Of a stretch of DNA of 64,000 nt, positions 23,280 through 34,349 are shown piece by piece. Each line of letters opens with the position of its first letter. The stretch's first letter is position 1. Source of the DNA: Antedon bifida. Taxonomy: Eukaryota; Echinodermata; Crinoidea; Comatulida; Antedonidae. A model generated the notes under the pieces. It did no database searches, had not been told where the DNA came from, and saw only the letters and a list, made by a program, of their open reading frames with translations. A program made the translations under genes and the position numbers. Where the stretch lies: the NCBI GenBank assembly GCA_963402885.1, contig OY727096.1:29183820-29247819 (forward strand), given 5' to 3'.

Positions 23280-25440
23280 GTACGAACCACTTACAACACA
23301 ATTAGTCTTGTTGTTTATTATTTTTCTTGTATTGTTAAGTGCCCATCGTGTGAAGGCCAGTTGTGAAAATGTGTGTGATTTATACCAGTTTCCTACATAT
23401 CTGCATTTCATTATTAAAAGATAATTCCTCGATGATCCTACACTGCTGTTTCTATCTCGTGGATAATGACAATAATCAATTCAGTGCAATCTACGCTAAG
23501 TATCACCGGATTAAGTATTCGTTAAACTTGTATCTTTTCCGCGCTAACTTATTTAATTGGATCGGCGCGGGTTATAATCATTACGCTGAAATGCTGTCTT
23601 TATAGGAAGAACAGAATGGATATATTTATCAAAATTCTCGAATTAGAGATGGATTATAATATGTCCAAAGCGCGTGTTATGTCAGTCAGTTATGCAGCTG
23701 TAGTAGAAGTTGTTCGATGGTTAAATATTCGCATTTTAATTCAATATAGAATAATAGACACCACCAAATTCTCCGTACTGTATCAATATTTCTCCAGTAT
23801 CATAGAAATATTTGGTAATGCAACATAACATGTGTTCCACGTAGTATCATACCATAACATAACCCTTAAGCTACCTTACATGAGAGTCTATATGTTATCA
23901 AGTAGAGAGATGCAGCACAGATCGAGTAAATACAGTGTCCAACACACATTTGTTTGATTTTAACTAATACACATAGGCGTCTTATCGACCGCAGCTTCAT
24001 TTTAATTTGCACTGTTCGGCAAAGTGTCGTGAAACATTAAAACAAGATTTAATAACATTAAAACACGATTTTTTGTTTTGTATATTATTATCACAATTAT
24101 TGAAATAGTACAGTGTACTATGCCCAAAAGGTAAAATAATACTGCTTTTAATGTAGTCAGTGAAACGAATCTTAAAAAAATGAATGCGCAAGAAAACGTT
24201 GGTATCTTTAGTAAAACGGTTAGGCTAAGCATTGTAGTACAATGTCTCTTTGGCTTAATAGAACCTTTCCTTTAAGCATACACGAATTATAGGGACAATG
24301 TTTTAAAACTAAAACCTCCATTCAGGGACTCCCATTATTGGAATACCTTTTTTGGGTCCCAAATACGGGTCTGCCTATGGAATATGTCCTAGGAGCTTTC
24401 TTTAGTTATGTTACAACCTACTATAAAGAATGACGTACGTAAAAAGTTTACATTTTTTTTCCTAAACGACTATACATACACAAATAAACTTATGAGCCTG
24501 TATTATTACAGCAGGAGTGATTAGACCAAACATTGTATGACGCGTTTTGCTGTAATCTGTGGCAACGAACTCTTGGTTCAATTACGACCTCAAAATGACC
24601 ATAGATGGACATAATTATCAATCTATAATTAATATACCGTCACGCTATAATTCCTGTTAATTTGGATAATTTGTAAAATGTTCATGGTCAATCTATATCT
24701 AGATGATTAGGTTCACTGTGTGCTAGCCAGGTGGTACTGGCAGGACTAATATAGTTCATTGGGATGATAAAATCATAACAGTTTGCATGTAAAAGTCTTA
24801 ACCTACAATTACCAACGTATCGTATGGCTATTAAATGTTTTAAAAAGCGATAAAGACATTCACTCGATTTTTTCTGGTGCTCATCTATATGGAATGATAT
24901 TTTATTAATGTCAAGTAAAAAAGAAAATATTTATTTTAACCTTGCTAAGTTCATTTACTTTGCCTATAAAACGAGAAAGCATTATTTAACGCACACGTAA
25001 TTTTTTTAATTGTTTATATTTATATTAATGTATTCGAGCCAATGGCCTATGTATAATACATGGCCTAGGCAATGCTCCTAAGAAAGAAAGATTTCCAACG
25101 ATTAAAACAATTACTTAATAATTTGAATGTATTATATTTTTGAAAATGTCTATCTATACATTAGAAGTAAACCTTAAACAGGGAAGGTTTTACATTTAAA
25201 GATTATACCAAACACTGTTGAAATATGCCTATTATGCTAAGTATAATCAGGAAATAGCGTTAATTGTTTTCTTGTATTATTTTAATATAAGCGATTTTGA
25301 CAAGATCAATATAATGATTAATGCATTTTGATTGCACAGTAGTAGTAATCATGCAAAAGTGAGGTAATCTATGCGGACGGACAGTGGTATTGCCAAGGTG
25401 GTTCGGAAAACAAAGCATCCATAACGTGTGCTGAATATGA
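23280..25440. other. Gene-free AT-rich stretch
   Basis: Two short open frames (23363-23605 and 23616-23828) lack family similarity and codon regularity, so I do not call them genes. Confidence 0.4.
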
Positions 25441-25453
25441 TATTTAATACAAT

Positions 25454-25477
25454 ATAATAATAATAATAATAATAATA
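25454..25477. repeat. (AAT)n microsatellite
   Basis: Eight near-perfect AAT units. Confidence 0.95.
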
Positions 25478-25504
25478 CTCATATACATACTTTGTTACGG
25501 TACT

Positions 25505-25735
25505 CAAAAACATTAAAAATGAAAATTTATAAAAATCAGACTTTGAATAGGCTATTTTGTGTTGTTAATAAAGTTAATCACTTTCCGTAGAAAAAAAAAG
25601 TAAGTCTTCACTTATAAAGAGACAAAATAATAAACTCATTGGCTGGCAGCCAATTTGACTGTTTTTTTTGTTGTTTTTGCTTTAAATTACAGAGCAATAT
25701 TTTTTGTCGACAATAATATCCATTTCGCTGGTTTA
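25505..25735. repeat. Dispersed repeat, copy A
   Basis: Shares CAGACTTTGAATAGGCTATT, TAATAAAGTTAATCACTT, CACTTATAAAGAGACAAAAT and ATTGGCTGGCAGCCAATTTG with 52040-52230. The last word contains a perfect palindrome-like core TTGGCTG-G-CAGCCAA. Confidence 0.8.
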
Positions 25736-26199
25736 CAGTACTGTAAATACAATAATGACTGTATTTTTTTGTACATTCGAAGCAGGAAGAGTAATCGAAG
25801 GCAAACATAGAAAATAGCTAATTCCCGTGCACAATTGTTCTTCTTTTCTTTTTAAATTATACAGTACTGTAGCATTGTTAAATTTAAGAAATGTATCATA
25901 AAAATAGGACATGTCCAACGTTCGTTAATAACCATCACTCATAAAAGTATAGAAACCAAAGGTAAATTAGTGAAATAAAATTTGAAAATGCTCACACATA
26001 AACCAATCACTTGAAATTGAAAATGTAATAGTTAAGATTGACTATAAAATCGATTATTAGACTCTGGAGACTGAGTGGCTATAGAGGGCGCATTTTATTC
26101 GTTTGTGCACAGCCGAAGTTGCCCTTTGATAATTGTATCTGTTACTTATATTCTGACTCTCGACCAAGACAAACGCAAACATCTAGAGAGGTGAGATTA

Positions 26200-26270
26200 T
26201 AAAACATATAAAGGAGAATAAAGTTAGTTTACGTTCATTGTTTAGCGAGCGATAACTGTTTCATAGTAAG
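26200..26270 (+). promoter_or_regulatory. Possible TATA promoter with short non-coding exon
   Basis: TATAAAGG at 26207-26214 is followed ~55 bp later by a good donor (CATA/GTAAGT at 26266). Consistent with a short 5' UTR exon, but nothing links it to a coding exon. Confidence 0.2.
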
Positions 26271-26739
26271 TGAATTCTCAGCACGTTTTCTTGGTTTTTT
26301 ATCATTGACAATTCACATTTAAAGGAGATCAACTTTGGTTAAGCTAACACTCTTTGAGAAAACGACGTTTGTCAGGATACAGACGGTCTTAGAAGAATTG
26401 ATTGTCTTAACGTATGTATATATTATTTCATTATATTTAGAACTATTAAGAATTTCCTAATAACGTGCTATTTAGAAACATTACAGACAAATAAACATTA
26501 CATACAAAAGATTACGTTTAGGCCTTTATATTGATTATAATATGATGTATCATTTCTGATAGCATCAACTCATTTTAAATTGTAGTAGATACCCACTTCC
26601 ATAAAAATGAATTCAGCATTAACAAATCATTATTTCTTTGTACGTTACCATGTGTTATTTAATGCATTCAAAATGCTAATTTTAATTTTAACTCTATCTT
26701 CAATAGCATACGGTACGAACTCATTATTGTTTTAAAGAA

Positions 26740-27125
26740 ATGCAAGGTTTGTCTTGTCTTAAGTGGCAAAAATAAGTAGGATTTTATTTGTTTTTAATGG
26801 CATACGAACTCAGACTCCATAAAAGCAAGATTTTACTTGTTTTTAATGGAATACAAACACTCAGACTTTAGTGGCAAAAAAAATACTGTTACCATACGAA
26901 CTGAGACTCCATGGATGTAGGATTTGTTTCTCTTGTTTTAAATGGCATACGAACTCAAGACCTAAAATATAATTATATGGGTTTATTGTCTTTAGATTTG
27001 AACGAGGACGAGGATTTTCTTCCTTTTATGTCGGAGTTTTTCTTGTTCTATTGACATACAAACTGAATAAAAAAATATGAATTTTCTTTATTTTATTGGC
27101 ATAGGAACACGGATTCCAAAAATGG
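26740..27125. repeat. Degenerate ~75-bp tandem repeat
   Basis: Recurring GGCATACGAACTCAGACTCC, TTTACTTGTTTTTAATGG and AGTGGCAAAAA words, in about five eroded units. Confidence 0.7.
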
Positions 27126-27420
27126 CATGTGAGAACTGAGAAAAATTTGTGGACTAGTTGGCTCTCAAAGGTTTCCTACTTTAAATTAGACTTGGTTTAT
27201 AAAAAAAAAACTTCACAGATATGTAGAAGGTTTTATGTGATGTACAATGGAACAGTATTTAAGTGTACATTATTTCTTGTGAAATGTTTTAGTATAGTGC
27301 TATATTGTTTACCTGTTCTAGTTACATTTAGTGGGCCTAGTCAATAGTGCAAGATCAGTATGTATTTAAAACATTCTCATTCTGAAACAGCAAGCATATA
27401 TGAATTGTAAAACTTACTTT

Positions 27421-27585
27421 TTAGTCGCGTGGACGCGACTCTATAGTTCACTATGTCGGTCGGTCGGTCTGTCGGTCTGTCTGTCGGTTCGGTATCACTA
27501 TGCGTTTTATCGCTTTTCTGTACTTTTTGAAAGTTCATTTTTTTCTGAGAGCACGCGACTTATGACTGTTGGCCTTGTTTTACGT
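27421..27585 (+). repeat. Dispersed repeat with GTCGCGTGGACGCGAC palindrome, copy A
   Basis: Contains AGTCGCGTGGACGCGACT (inverted 8-mers), CTATAGTTCACTATG, a (GTCG/GTCT)n tract, GGTATCACTATGCGTTTTAT, CGCTTTTCTGTACTTTTTGA, TTTTTTTCTGAGAGCACGCG and CTGTTGGCCTTGTTT. All recur in the same order at 63112-63303. Likely an interspersed element of unknown class. Confidence 0.8.
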
Positions 27586-28005
27586 AAAATTCCATTTGCA
27601 TGGAAACAAAATACATACAAAATACTTCACCTACTTCCTATATAATAGGAACAATTGACTATTTAATGTTTTCCGGAAAAACAATGAATTATTGTTATGT
27701 TAACCTAAAATAAATAATCTAAATATAGTCTTCTTTACCACACAATTCTCCTCTAGTCAGATAATCTTTCATCAATTTAATTTCTGATTCATCCCTAAAG
27801 AAGGATTCACATTACTATGTAACTTAATGAGAGAAGATCGTATTAAGATATATAAAGGTTAAAAGGGTAAAAAAGAGCAGTGAACCAACACTTTTTTTTC
27901 TCTAAAGTAAGAGGTTTTGGAAAGGTTTTTTCTCGATTTGTTTATTTTCATTAAATAATATAATTGTCAATACTTTTATGAACTCAACAATTCTTGATAT
28001 CAATT

Positions 28006-28137
28006 AAGCTACATTCACACTAGTTCCGTTTCACGGAAAGGAAGACGGCGCCGTTAAATTCTTTATGATATTCATCATTTTAACAACACGGCGTCGTCTT
28101 CCATTCCTTGAAAACGGAACAATTGCGAATTTAGCTT
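28006..28137. mobile_element. Inverted-repeat MITE, GTTCCGTTTTCA family
   Basis: AGCTACATTCACACTAGTTC CGTTTCACGGAAAGGAAGAC GGCGCCGTTAA is mirrored by TTAACAACACGGCGTCGTCT TCCATTCCTTGAAAACGGAA CAATTGCGAATTTAGCT. Arms ~50 bp, total ~130 bp, no coding capacity. Confidence 0.8.
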
Positions 28138-28408
28138 TACTTGATAACAGTTATTGTTTTTTTATGCGACAATACTAAGCATAATTATCAAGGTTGTCAA
28201 TATGGTTTTAATGATTAATTACATTTGAATTTTATCATTTGTATCGGTTTGCAGTCAGTGAAATGCAGTAAAAATAAATTGAATGTAAATTGGAATTTTA
28301 AATTATTTTATAAGACCTACTTTTTCTGATTTATCGTCTGTATATCTAATTGTTTTGTGTCGGTGTCAATGATGTTTTTAAAGAAATTTACAGCATTATT
28401 TTACAATA

Positions 28409-28645
28409 GAGTGGAGTTGTGGCTTGGTGGTTATGATGCTTGGCTACCACTACAATGGTCCTGGGTTCAAGTCCCGTCACATGTCAGGATTTTTTCTAAG
28501 GACAAAATTACAACTCCACTCCCAACGACTTGTTTATGTAGAACATCTTGTGTATATGTTTGTCTTGTGAACCTCTGAGGGTCCCTAATGATCAGCAATT
28601 GCTGGATGGATCACCCTCATTAAATATGGTAAAAAATAATAATAT
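28409..28645 (+). mobile_element. tRNA-derived SINE, near full length
   Basis: Head has a pol III A box (TGGCTTGGTGG, 28420-28430) and B box (GGGTTCAAGTCCC, 28463-28475) spaced as in a tRNA. It continues with body ACAACTCCACTCCCAACGAC and ends with GATCACCCTCATTAAAT plus an A-rich tail. Fragments of the same family lie at 1488-1575 (3' end) and 42838-42905 (body). Confidence 0.8.
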
Positions 28646-28649
28646 ATGA

Positions 28650-30340
28650 ATTTAATACTGAAGGAATGGATTAATAATACTAATTCATATAACGTTAGCT
28701 AAATACACAAAAAAGAGAACAATTGCTGAAGCGCGTGTATTGTATTAATTAAAGAATTGTGGATTACCAATGCAAGTACACACGAGACAAATAATATAGG
28801 CCTAATAAACATGTATATTTGTACGTAGGCCTATAGATGCCCTCGTACAATTGTAAAATGTTTATACTATGTTTGTTTTAATATAAATTTTATTGAAATA
28901 ACAAAATCCTCTACATTCAATTAAATTAAATTTAAACAATTATAAAATTGATAACATTAAAACTAAAATTAAGAAAGAAATGTATCGCTTTTCTTCCAAT
29001 CCATTTTTCTTTCTGATATTTAGTTGAATTAACCAATTATGTTTTCAAAGGTACCATGATATACAAATAATACAAATGGTGACATTATTTACAGCCAATC
29101 AGATTGTGCTTTATATCTGACCATGCGTTTTAAATTCTGGTGATATTATTTCTCTGATGCCACATACGTGATTTTAAATCTACATACAATGTTTAAAATA
29201 AAGATGAATTCATAGTATAATGTCAACCAGTAATGACCTTAATGTTAGTCAAACCGCATATTCTAATTACTAGTTAATTAAATTTAATTTTTTTTAAACA
29301 TATTTTAATTTTAAAGACCTGTAATACGCTGGCAGTCTGCAGCATCGTGCACGTTTTTGTAAAAGACACGATACTATTTCCAGGGCAGCCTGTTTATTGT
29401 CGCTAGGATATCGGATTCGACGTTAACGTGTCTTTAGCCAAATATATACTGCCTGTAGTTTTTTCATTCATACACGGCCTGTAGTATCGTGAACGCTTTT
29501 GGAAAAGAGACACGTCTCATGTCAGGAGACGACATACAGCATGTGGGACAACGTTTGAGGTCAGCAGACATGTTACCGTAAGTGTATCTGGTGGTGTATC
29601 TATATCAATATGCGAACACATTAAAGGAATGCTTATGTAAGTTTAATGATTCTTTTTCGTGTGATTCCTTTTAATTAAAAGTTAATTATCGTAGAATTTA
29701 AATACATATTAATAATACGCCTAATATTTTGAGCTCTTTTTAAAAGTAATTCAGTATTTAATTAGTAACAGCAGCTCATGGATAATATAAAAGATACTGC
29801 ATGCCATTTTTTAATATTTCAATATCGATTCGTGAAAATATCCATCAGCTCAGCGAGAACACGTACTTGTCAAGATAGTGACACTTACTGGTGGAATGGC
29901 TTCGATATTCCAACTATACTGTTCTACTTATGTTGTGGTTAACACGAGCTTAGCTAACATACGTTTTAATGAATTACCTTATTTTGTTATAAACAGATGT
30001 ATATTAGTCTTTCCTTATCGTGTAATGATATCACTATACAAAACAGATGTTTTTAAAGGAGGCGTTTTCGTCGTTAGTTTGTGTATATAGAGATATTTGA
30101 TTTCTGATTAAATATATCTGGGCATTTTAAAATTAATTTCCATTAATGTCCATATTTGTAATACCATGCAGCGACTTCAAAATAATATGCCCACCGCCAT
30201 CTTTTTTCCAGATGGTCTTTGATCATGCAGCGTCCTTCAGATAGGACGTTAAGCTCACATATTCCAATACATATGCATAATAACAATATGTTTTAAAATA
30301 AGTATTTTAAATAATTTTACATAGACATGAGATTCAAGGT
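28650..30340. other. Gene-poor stretch
   Basis: Contains only a weak candidate exon at 29519-29577 and a short diverged direct repeat (CTGCAGCATCGTGCACG near 29338 and CTGTAGTATCGTGAACG near 29480). Confidence 0.45.
29519..29577 (+). CDS. Candidate coding exon (weak)
   Basis: ATG and 19 codons with balanced, protein-like composition (MSGDDIQHVGQRLRSADML) ending at TTACC/GTAAGT, a strong donor. The frame is also open upstream of the ATG. No acceptor-linked downstream exon was recognised and no domain is visible. Confidence 0.3.
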
Positions 30341-30366
30341 TTTGCTTCTTAACGTCTGGACATTAT

Positions 30367-30414
30367 GATATAAATTCATGCTTGTGGTTTTAGACAGCAT
30401 GTAGAATTTATATC
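30367..30414. repeat. Short perfect-arm hairpin
   Basis: GATATAAATTC-ATGCT pairs with AGCAT-GTA-GAATTTATATC around a 13-nt loop. It could be a tiny inverted-repeat element or a structured RNA; no further evidence. Confidence 0.5.
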
Positions 30415-30939
30415 ACACGTGGTCAAAATTCTTCTTTCTGATTGGCTCAAACGTCTTAATTTATTGAATGATTTGGCCTCCAATAACTAATGGTAGAGGG
30501 AAAGTAACTAGGAAGAAGGGAATTCTAAACAATAGCGACGATTCTGTATTAATAATATAATGATTATGATGTACTGATTTTTATGTTCTATTTCATAGTG
30601 TTTCCGAAATCCTAATTAAAGTGAAACAGATTGTCAACTATGCAAAAACATGCCTCTAAATTTTTGAGTATTAAATGTGTGCTTCTGCAATAAGTAATAC
30701 CATTATGAATCTAATATTTTATAATGATATCATAAGATTACATAGTTTATCATCGTAATGCTTCTTTGTTTCTGTTAACTGAACCTCTGTCCTTGTTTGT
30801 ATACGTTTGTCGTATTAATAGTACCACATCCTGATTGATTCGTGGAAGATTGTAAGACCAACAACAAATTACTCTGTTAAATGTCGTGTAAAACGCCGTG
30901 TAATCCTTGTTAATAACTGTTCATTTCCTGAAATATCAC

Positions 30940-31790
30940 GATTAATATGCTCCGCAGCGCAATGAAATAACCAGAAAGTAATAGAGTCATGACACTTCTT
31001 ATGCTCCGCAGTCGACCATGCGCATTGAAATATTAGGCACGTTTATAAGAGTCACAGCACTTTTTAGGCTTAGCATTTGAAAAAGCGCAAGATAATTTCA
31101 GGCAAGTTAATAGAAATGACATTGACTCCGCAGTCTAACAAGCGCAATGAAATACCAAGAAAGAAACTCACGGAACTTCTTAGACTCCGCAGTCTAACAA
31201 GCGCAATGAAATACCAAGCAAGTTTAGACTCATGGAACTTCTTAGGCTCCATAGTCGAACACGCGCAATGAAATACCGAGAAAGTTTAGACTCATGGAAC
31301 TTCTTAGGCTCCAGTCTAACAAGCGCAGTGAAATACCGAGAACGTTTAGACTCATGGAACTTCTTAGGCTCCGTAGTCGAACAAGCGCAATGAAATACCA
31401 CGACCGTTTAGACTCACGGAACCTCTTAGGCTCCGTAGTCGAACAAGCGCAATGAAATACCAAGACAGTTTAGACTCACGGAACTTCTTAGACTCCGCAG
31501 TCTAACGAGCGCAATGATATTAAGGAAGTTTAGACTCGCGGAACTTCTTAGGCTCCGCAGTCTAACAAGCGCAATGAAATACTGTACCAAGAAGGTTTAG
31601 ATTCAAGGAACTTCTTAGGTTCCGCAGTCTAACAAGCGCAATGAAATACCAAGAAAGGTTAAACTCACGGAATAGCTTAAGCTCCGCAGTCAAACAAGCG
31701 CAACGAAATACCAAGAAAGGTTAGACTCACGGAATTGCTAAGCCCCGCAGTCAAACAAGTGCAATAAAATACTAAGAAAGTCATGGAACT
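30940..31790. repeat. 62-bp satellite array
   Basis: About 13 copies of a 62-bp unit containing GACTCCGCAGTCTAACAAGC, GCAATGAAATACCAAGAAAG and TTTAGACTCACGGAACTTCT. The central copies are regular; both edges are eroded. Open frames across it on both strands arise from the repeat and are not genes. Confidence 0.95.
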
Positions 31791-31799
31791 TTTATTTTA

Positions 31800-34130
31800 C
31801 AATATGTTTTTCACACAAAAGTTAGAATTTGATCAGCACTTAATTCCTGCTGTTGCTTATTCTATTGTATTTGCTTTGGATCATCATTAACGACGTTCGG
31901 AAAAGGATGGATAAGTGGTTATCGTACGATGATGCTATTATATAAGATTAAGTTTACGTTAGTGCTAAGTTGGTGATTTTAGACGCCTGTCTTCTTCAAT
32001 TGTCTAACCCGTTGTGCACAGTAGACTGTATATATTACATCGAACTTATATCATTCGATTGTAAAGTGTATTTAGTGTCATTTGAACATTCGATACTTTT
32101 TAGATTTTTCCCGAGAAAAAACGGAAATGGAATTGTCGTCGTCGAATTGACAACTGGAAACACGCGAGCTCCGATTACAAATTTCGATATTCGAAACACC
32201 AATAATAGCCTAATTTAAAGGTAAACAGAGAAATACAAAACCACTCCGTAATAAGAGCCTTATTTTAATAACTTGCACCGCCTTCAAGCATATCGAATAA
32301 TACATATATTTACGCTGTCCCCAGCCTACCGACACCAAACAACCAAACTCTTAATGGCCCGTTAATGTTTGACATTCAATAAACGTGAGATACAAAATAA
32401 GGTATAAATGATAGATTTACTATAAACTGTCAATCATTCTAAATATAGAAATATAATGTCATTGATGTTAACATGAGGATGTAAGAAAATATCTGAAGAT
32501 TAAAAAATACGCGAGTTTTGAGGAAAAATAATTACGAATGTTCTACTACACGTATTTTTTTTTAATTGTGTATTAGACATGCATTTTATTTAATGAAATG
32601 TCCCTCCACTGATTTTATTAAAACTCAGTCCTGGATAAAGGCTGCATTACATTATTCGTCCAATCAGGATAGAAGATTGTGTATTAGAATCTTCAACATC
32701 AATTTATAACAACTTAGTAATACCAATTACGTTTTACTAATTTATAGTTTATAATTTATATTTTAAAGTCACTCGAGTGCTAGTACGTTTCTGAACATAA
32801 TAGCCAAAAATACACAGATCCAGAAATCGTTAATTGATGCAGCGAATAGACTTTGCTAATGTTACATCACTGACCGTTAGGATATCTGAATACAAATCGG
32901 GAAATCATTACAATACTCAAAGAAGATTATCGTGTGACAAAGAAGATACAACGACACTATTGTTTAGTGTCAATGTAGTAATCTCAAGTGAATTCGAATC
33001 CTTGTTTTCCTATTAAACTGACATGGACATCCCATGAGGTAATCGATACTTCGATAAAGTATTGCAAGTTCAATTTATTAAATATAAAATTAACATAGAC
33101 TGGTTGAATAGGCGTTTGTGGTTTTACGATGTAAATCTGTTTTTATGACAACAGATGAACAACTAAAGGGTAATCATGATGATTACACAAAACAAAAATT
33201 ACCAAAACACTTCTGTGTAGAGTAACTCTCAGTGGCTATTTTAAACTTTCTCTTTCAACGATAATCCAATTTTCTTCAGTAACAATTGATTTTCCGTTAT
33301 TTTGTTTTCAATATTGATGTTATCAATATTCCAGTAGTTTATTCAAATTTATTCACCTCCCTTAGGAGAAACTTATAAAAACTTTACAGCAAAATAAAAC
33401 ACATCAAAATGAAGATTCACACGAATAAAAAAAGTTAAATAAAGTGTCAAAATCATTGTTAAAAAGGGCAGACTTAACGCTTTCACAGATTCCATGATTG
33501 ACACAATCCACAGATTCGTATTCATTATTATCTTAATTTCATTTGTCGTAGTATTCATAATCTTCTCCATTCGACTTCATGTTACTATGTGTGATGGTGC
33601 TAGTTACAGTCCGTTATGCTTGATTAACTCATGAATGACGTAATGCATAAACAAAGTAAGACTGCTACTGTGGTATCAGTGGTTTACTAATTCAGTTAAT
33701 TCAGCTTGTAGGGAATTATTGGTAGGTAGTGATTGCATGAAAAAAAAAAATATATATATATATAATTTTAAAATACAATTTTTTCTTTTTCAATTATTTC
33801 CATTCTTTTTACAGTTGAAAATAATATTTTGTATACCAATTCAATCTTTCAAATATCATTTTATTTTAAAATATAAATGTCAATTCTTTTTTTTCTATAA
33901 ATTATTATTTTTTAAATATAAATGTTGAAATATTTTATTTTAAGCGCATTATTAATACGAATTTCTTTGAAAAACATCCCAAAATAACTGTTTCTTTCAT
34001 AAATCAATATTTTGTATTTATCAATGTTGACACATTTTAAATTATTTTTACACTGTTTTAATATCTGCAATATTTTCAATTATCTCTACACTACAATTTT
34101 AAATATAAAATATGTATAATGTATATTTAA
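31800..34130. other. Gene-free AT-rich stretch
   Basis: No exon, RNA gene or array seen; several short T-rich runs near 33750-34130. Confidence 0.5.
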
Positions 34131-34149
34131 ATAATTATTTTATCACCGG

Positions 34150-34345
34150 TATAAGGTATAAGGTATATTCCGAAGGACGAGGCAATGAGAGTGAAGTATC
34201 TTGCCTCAGGATACAGTTAGTATGGTACAGATAGGTTCGAGCCCATGCCTATACTAGTCCAATATTATCATGACTCCATCACGCTCCGGTATATACAGCA
34301 CCCGCGCGGGGTGAACGAGTAGAGTTTTCCTCCCGAAGCTGGCCT
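34150..34345 (-). mobile_element. Degenerate tRNA-type SINE or related repeat
   Basis: GTGAAGTATCTTGCCTCAGG followed by AGGTTCGAGCCCATG and later CATCACGCTCC resembles the antisense head of many invertebrate tRNA-derived SINEs (B-box-like GGTTCGAGCC). Boundaries uncertain. Confidence 0.4.
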
Positions 34346-34349
34346 CGTG

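Noticed and set aside
28409-28480. Functional tRNA gene
   Set aside because: A and B boxes are present but no full cloverleaf or acceptor stem can be drawn; the downstream body and tail identify a SINE.
31070-31463. Overlapping open frames on both strands
   Set aside because: They lie wholly in the 62-bp satellite and show its period; no start or splice context.
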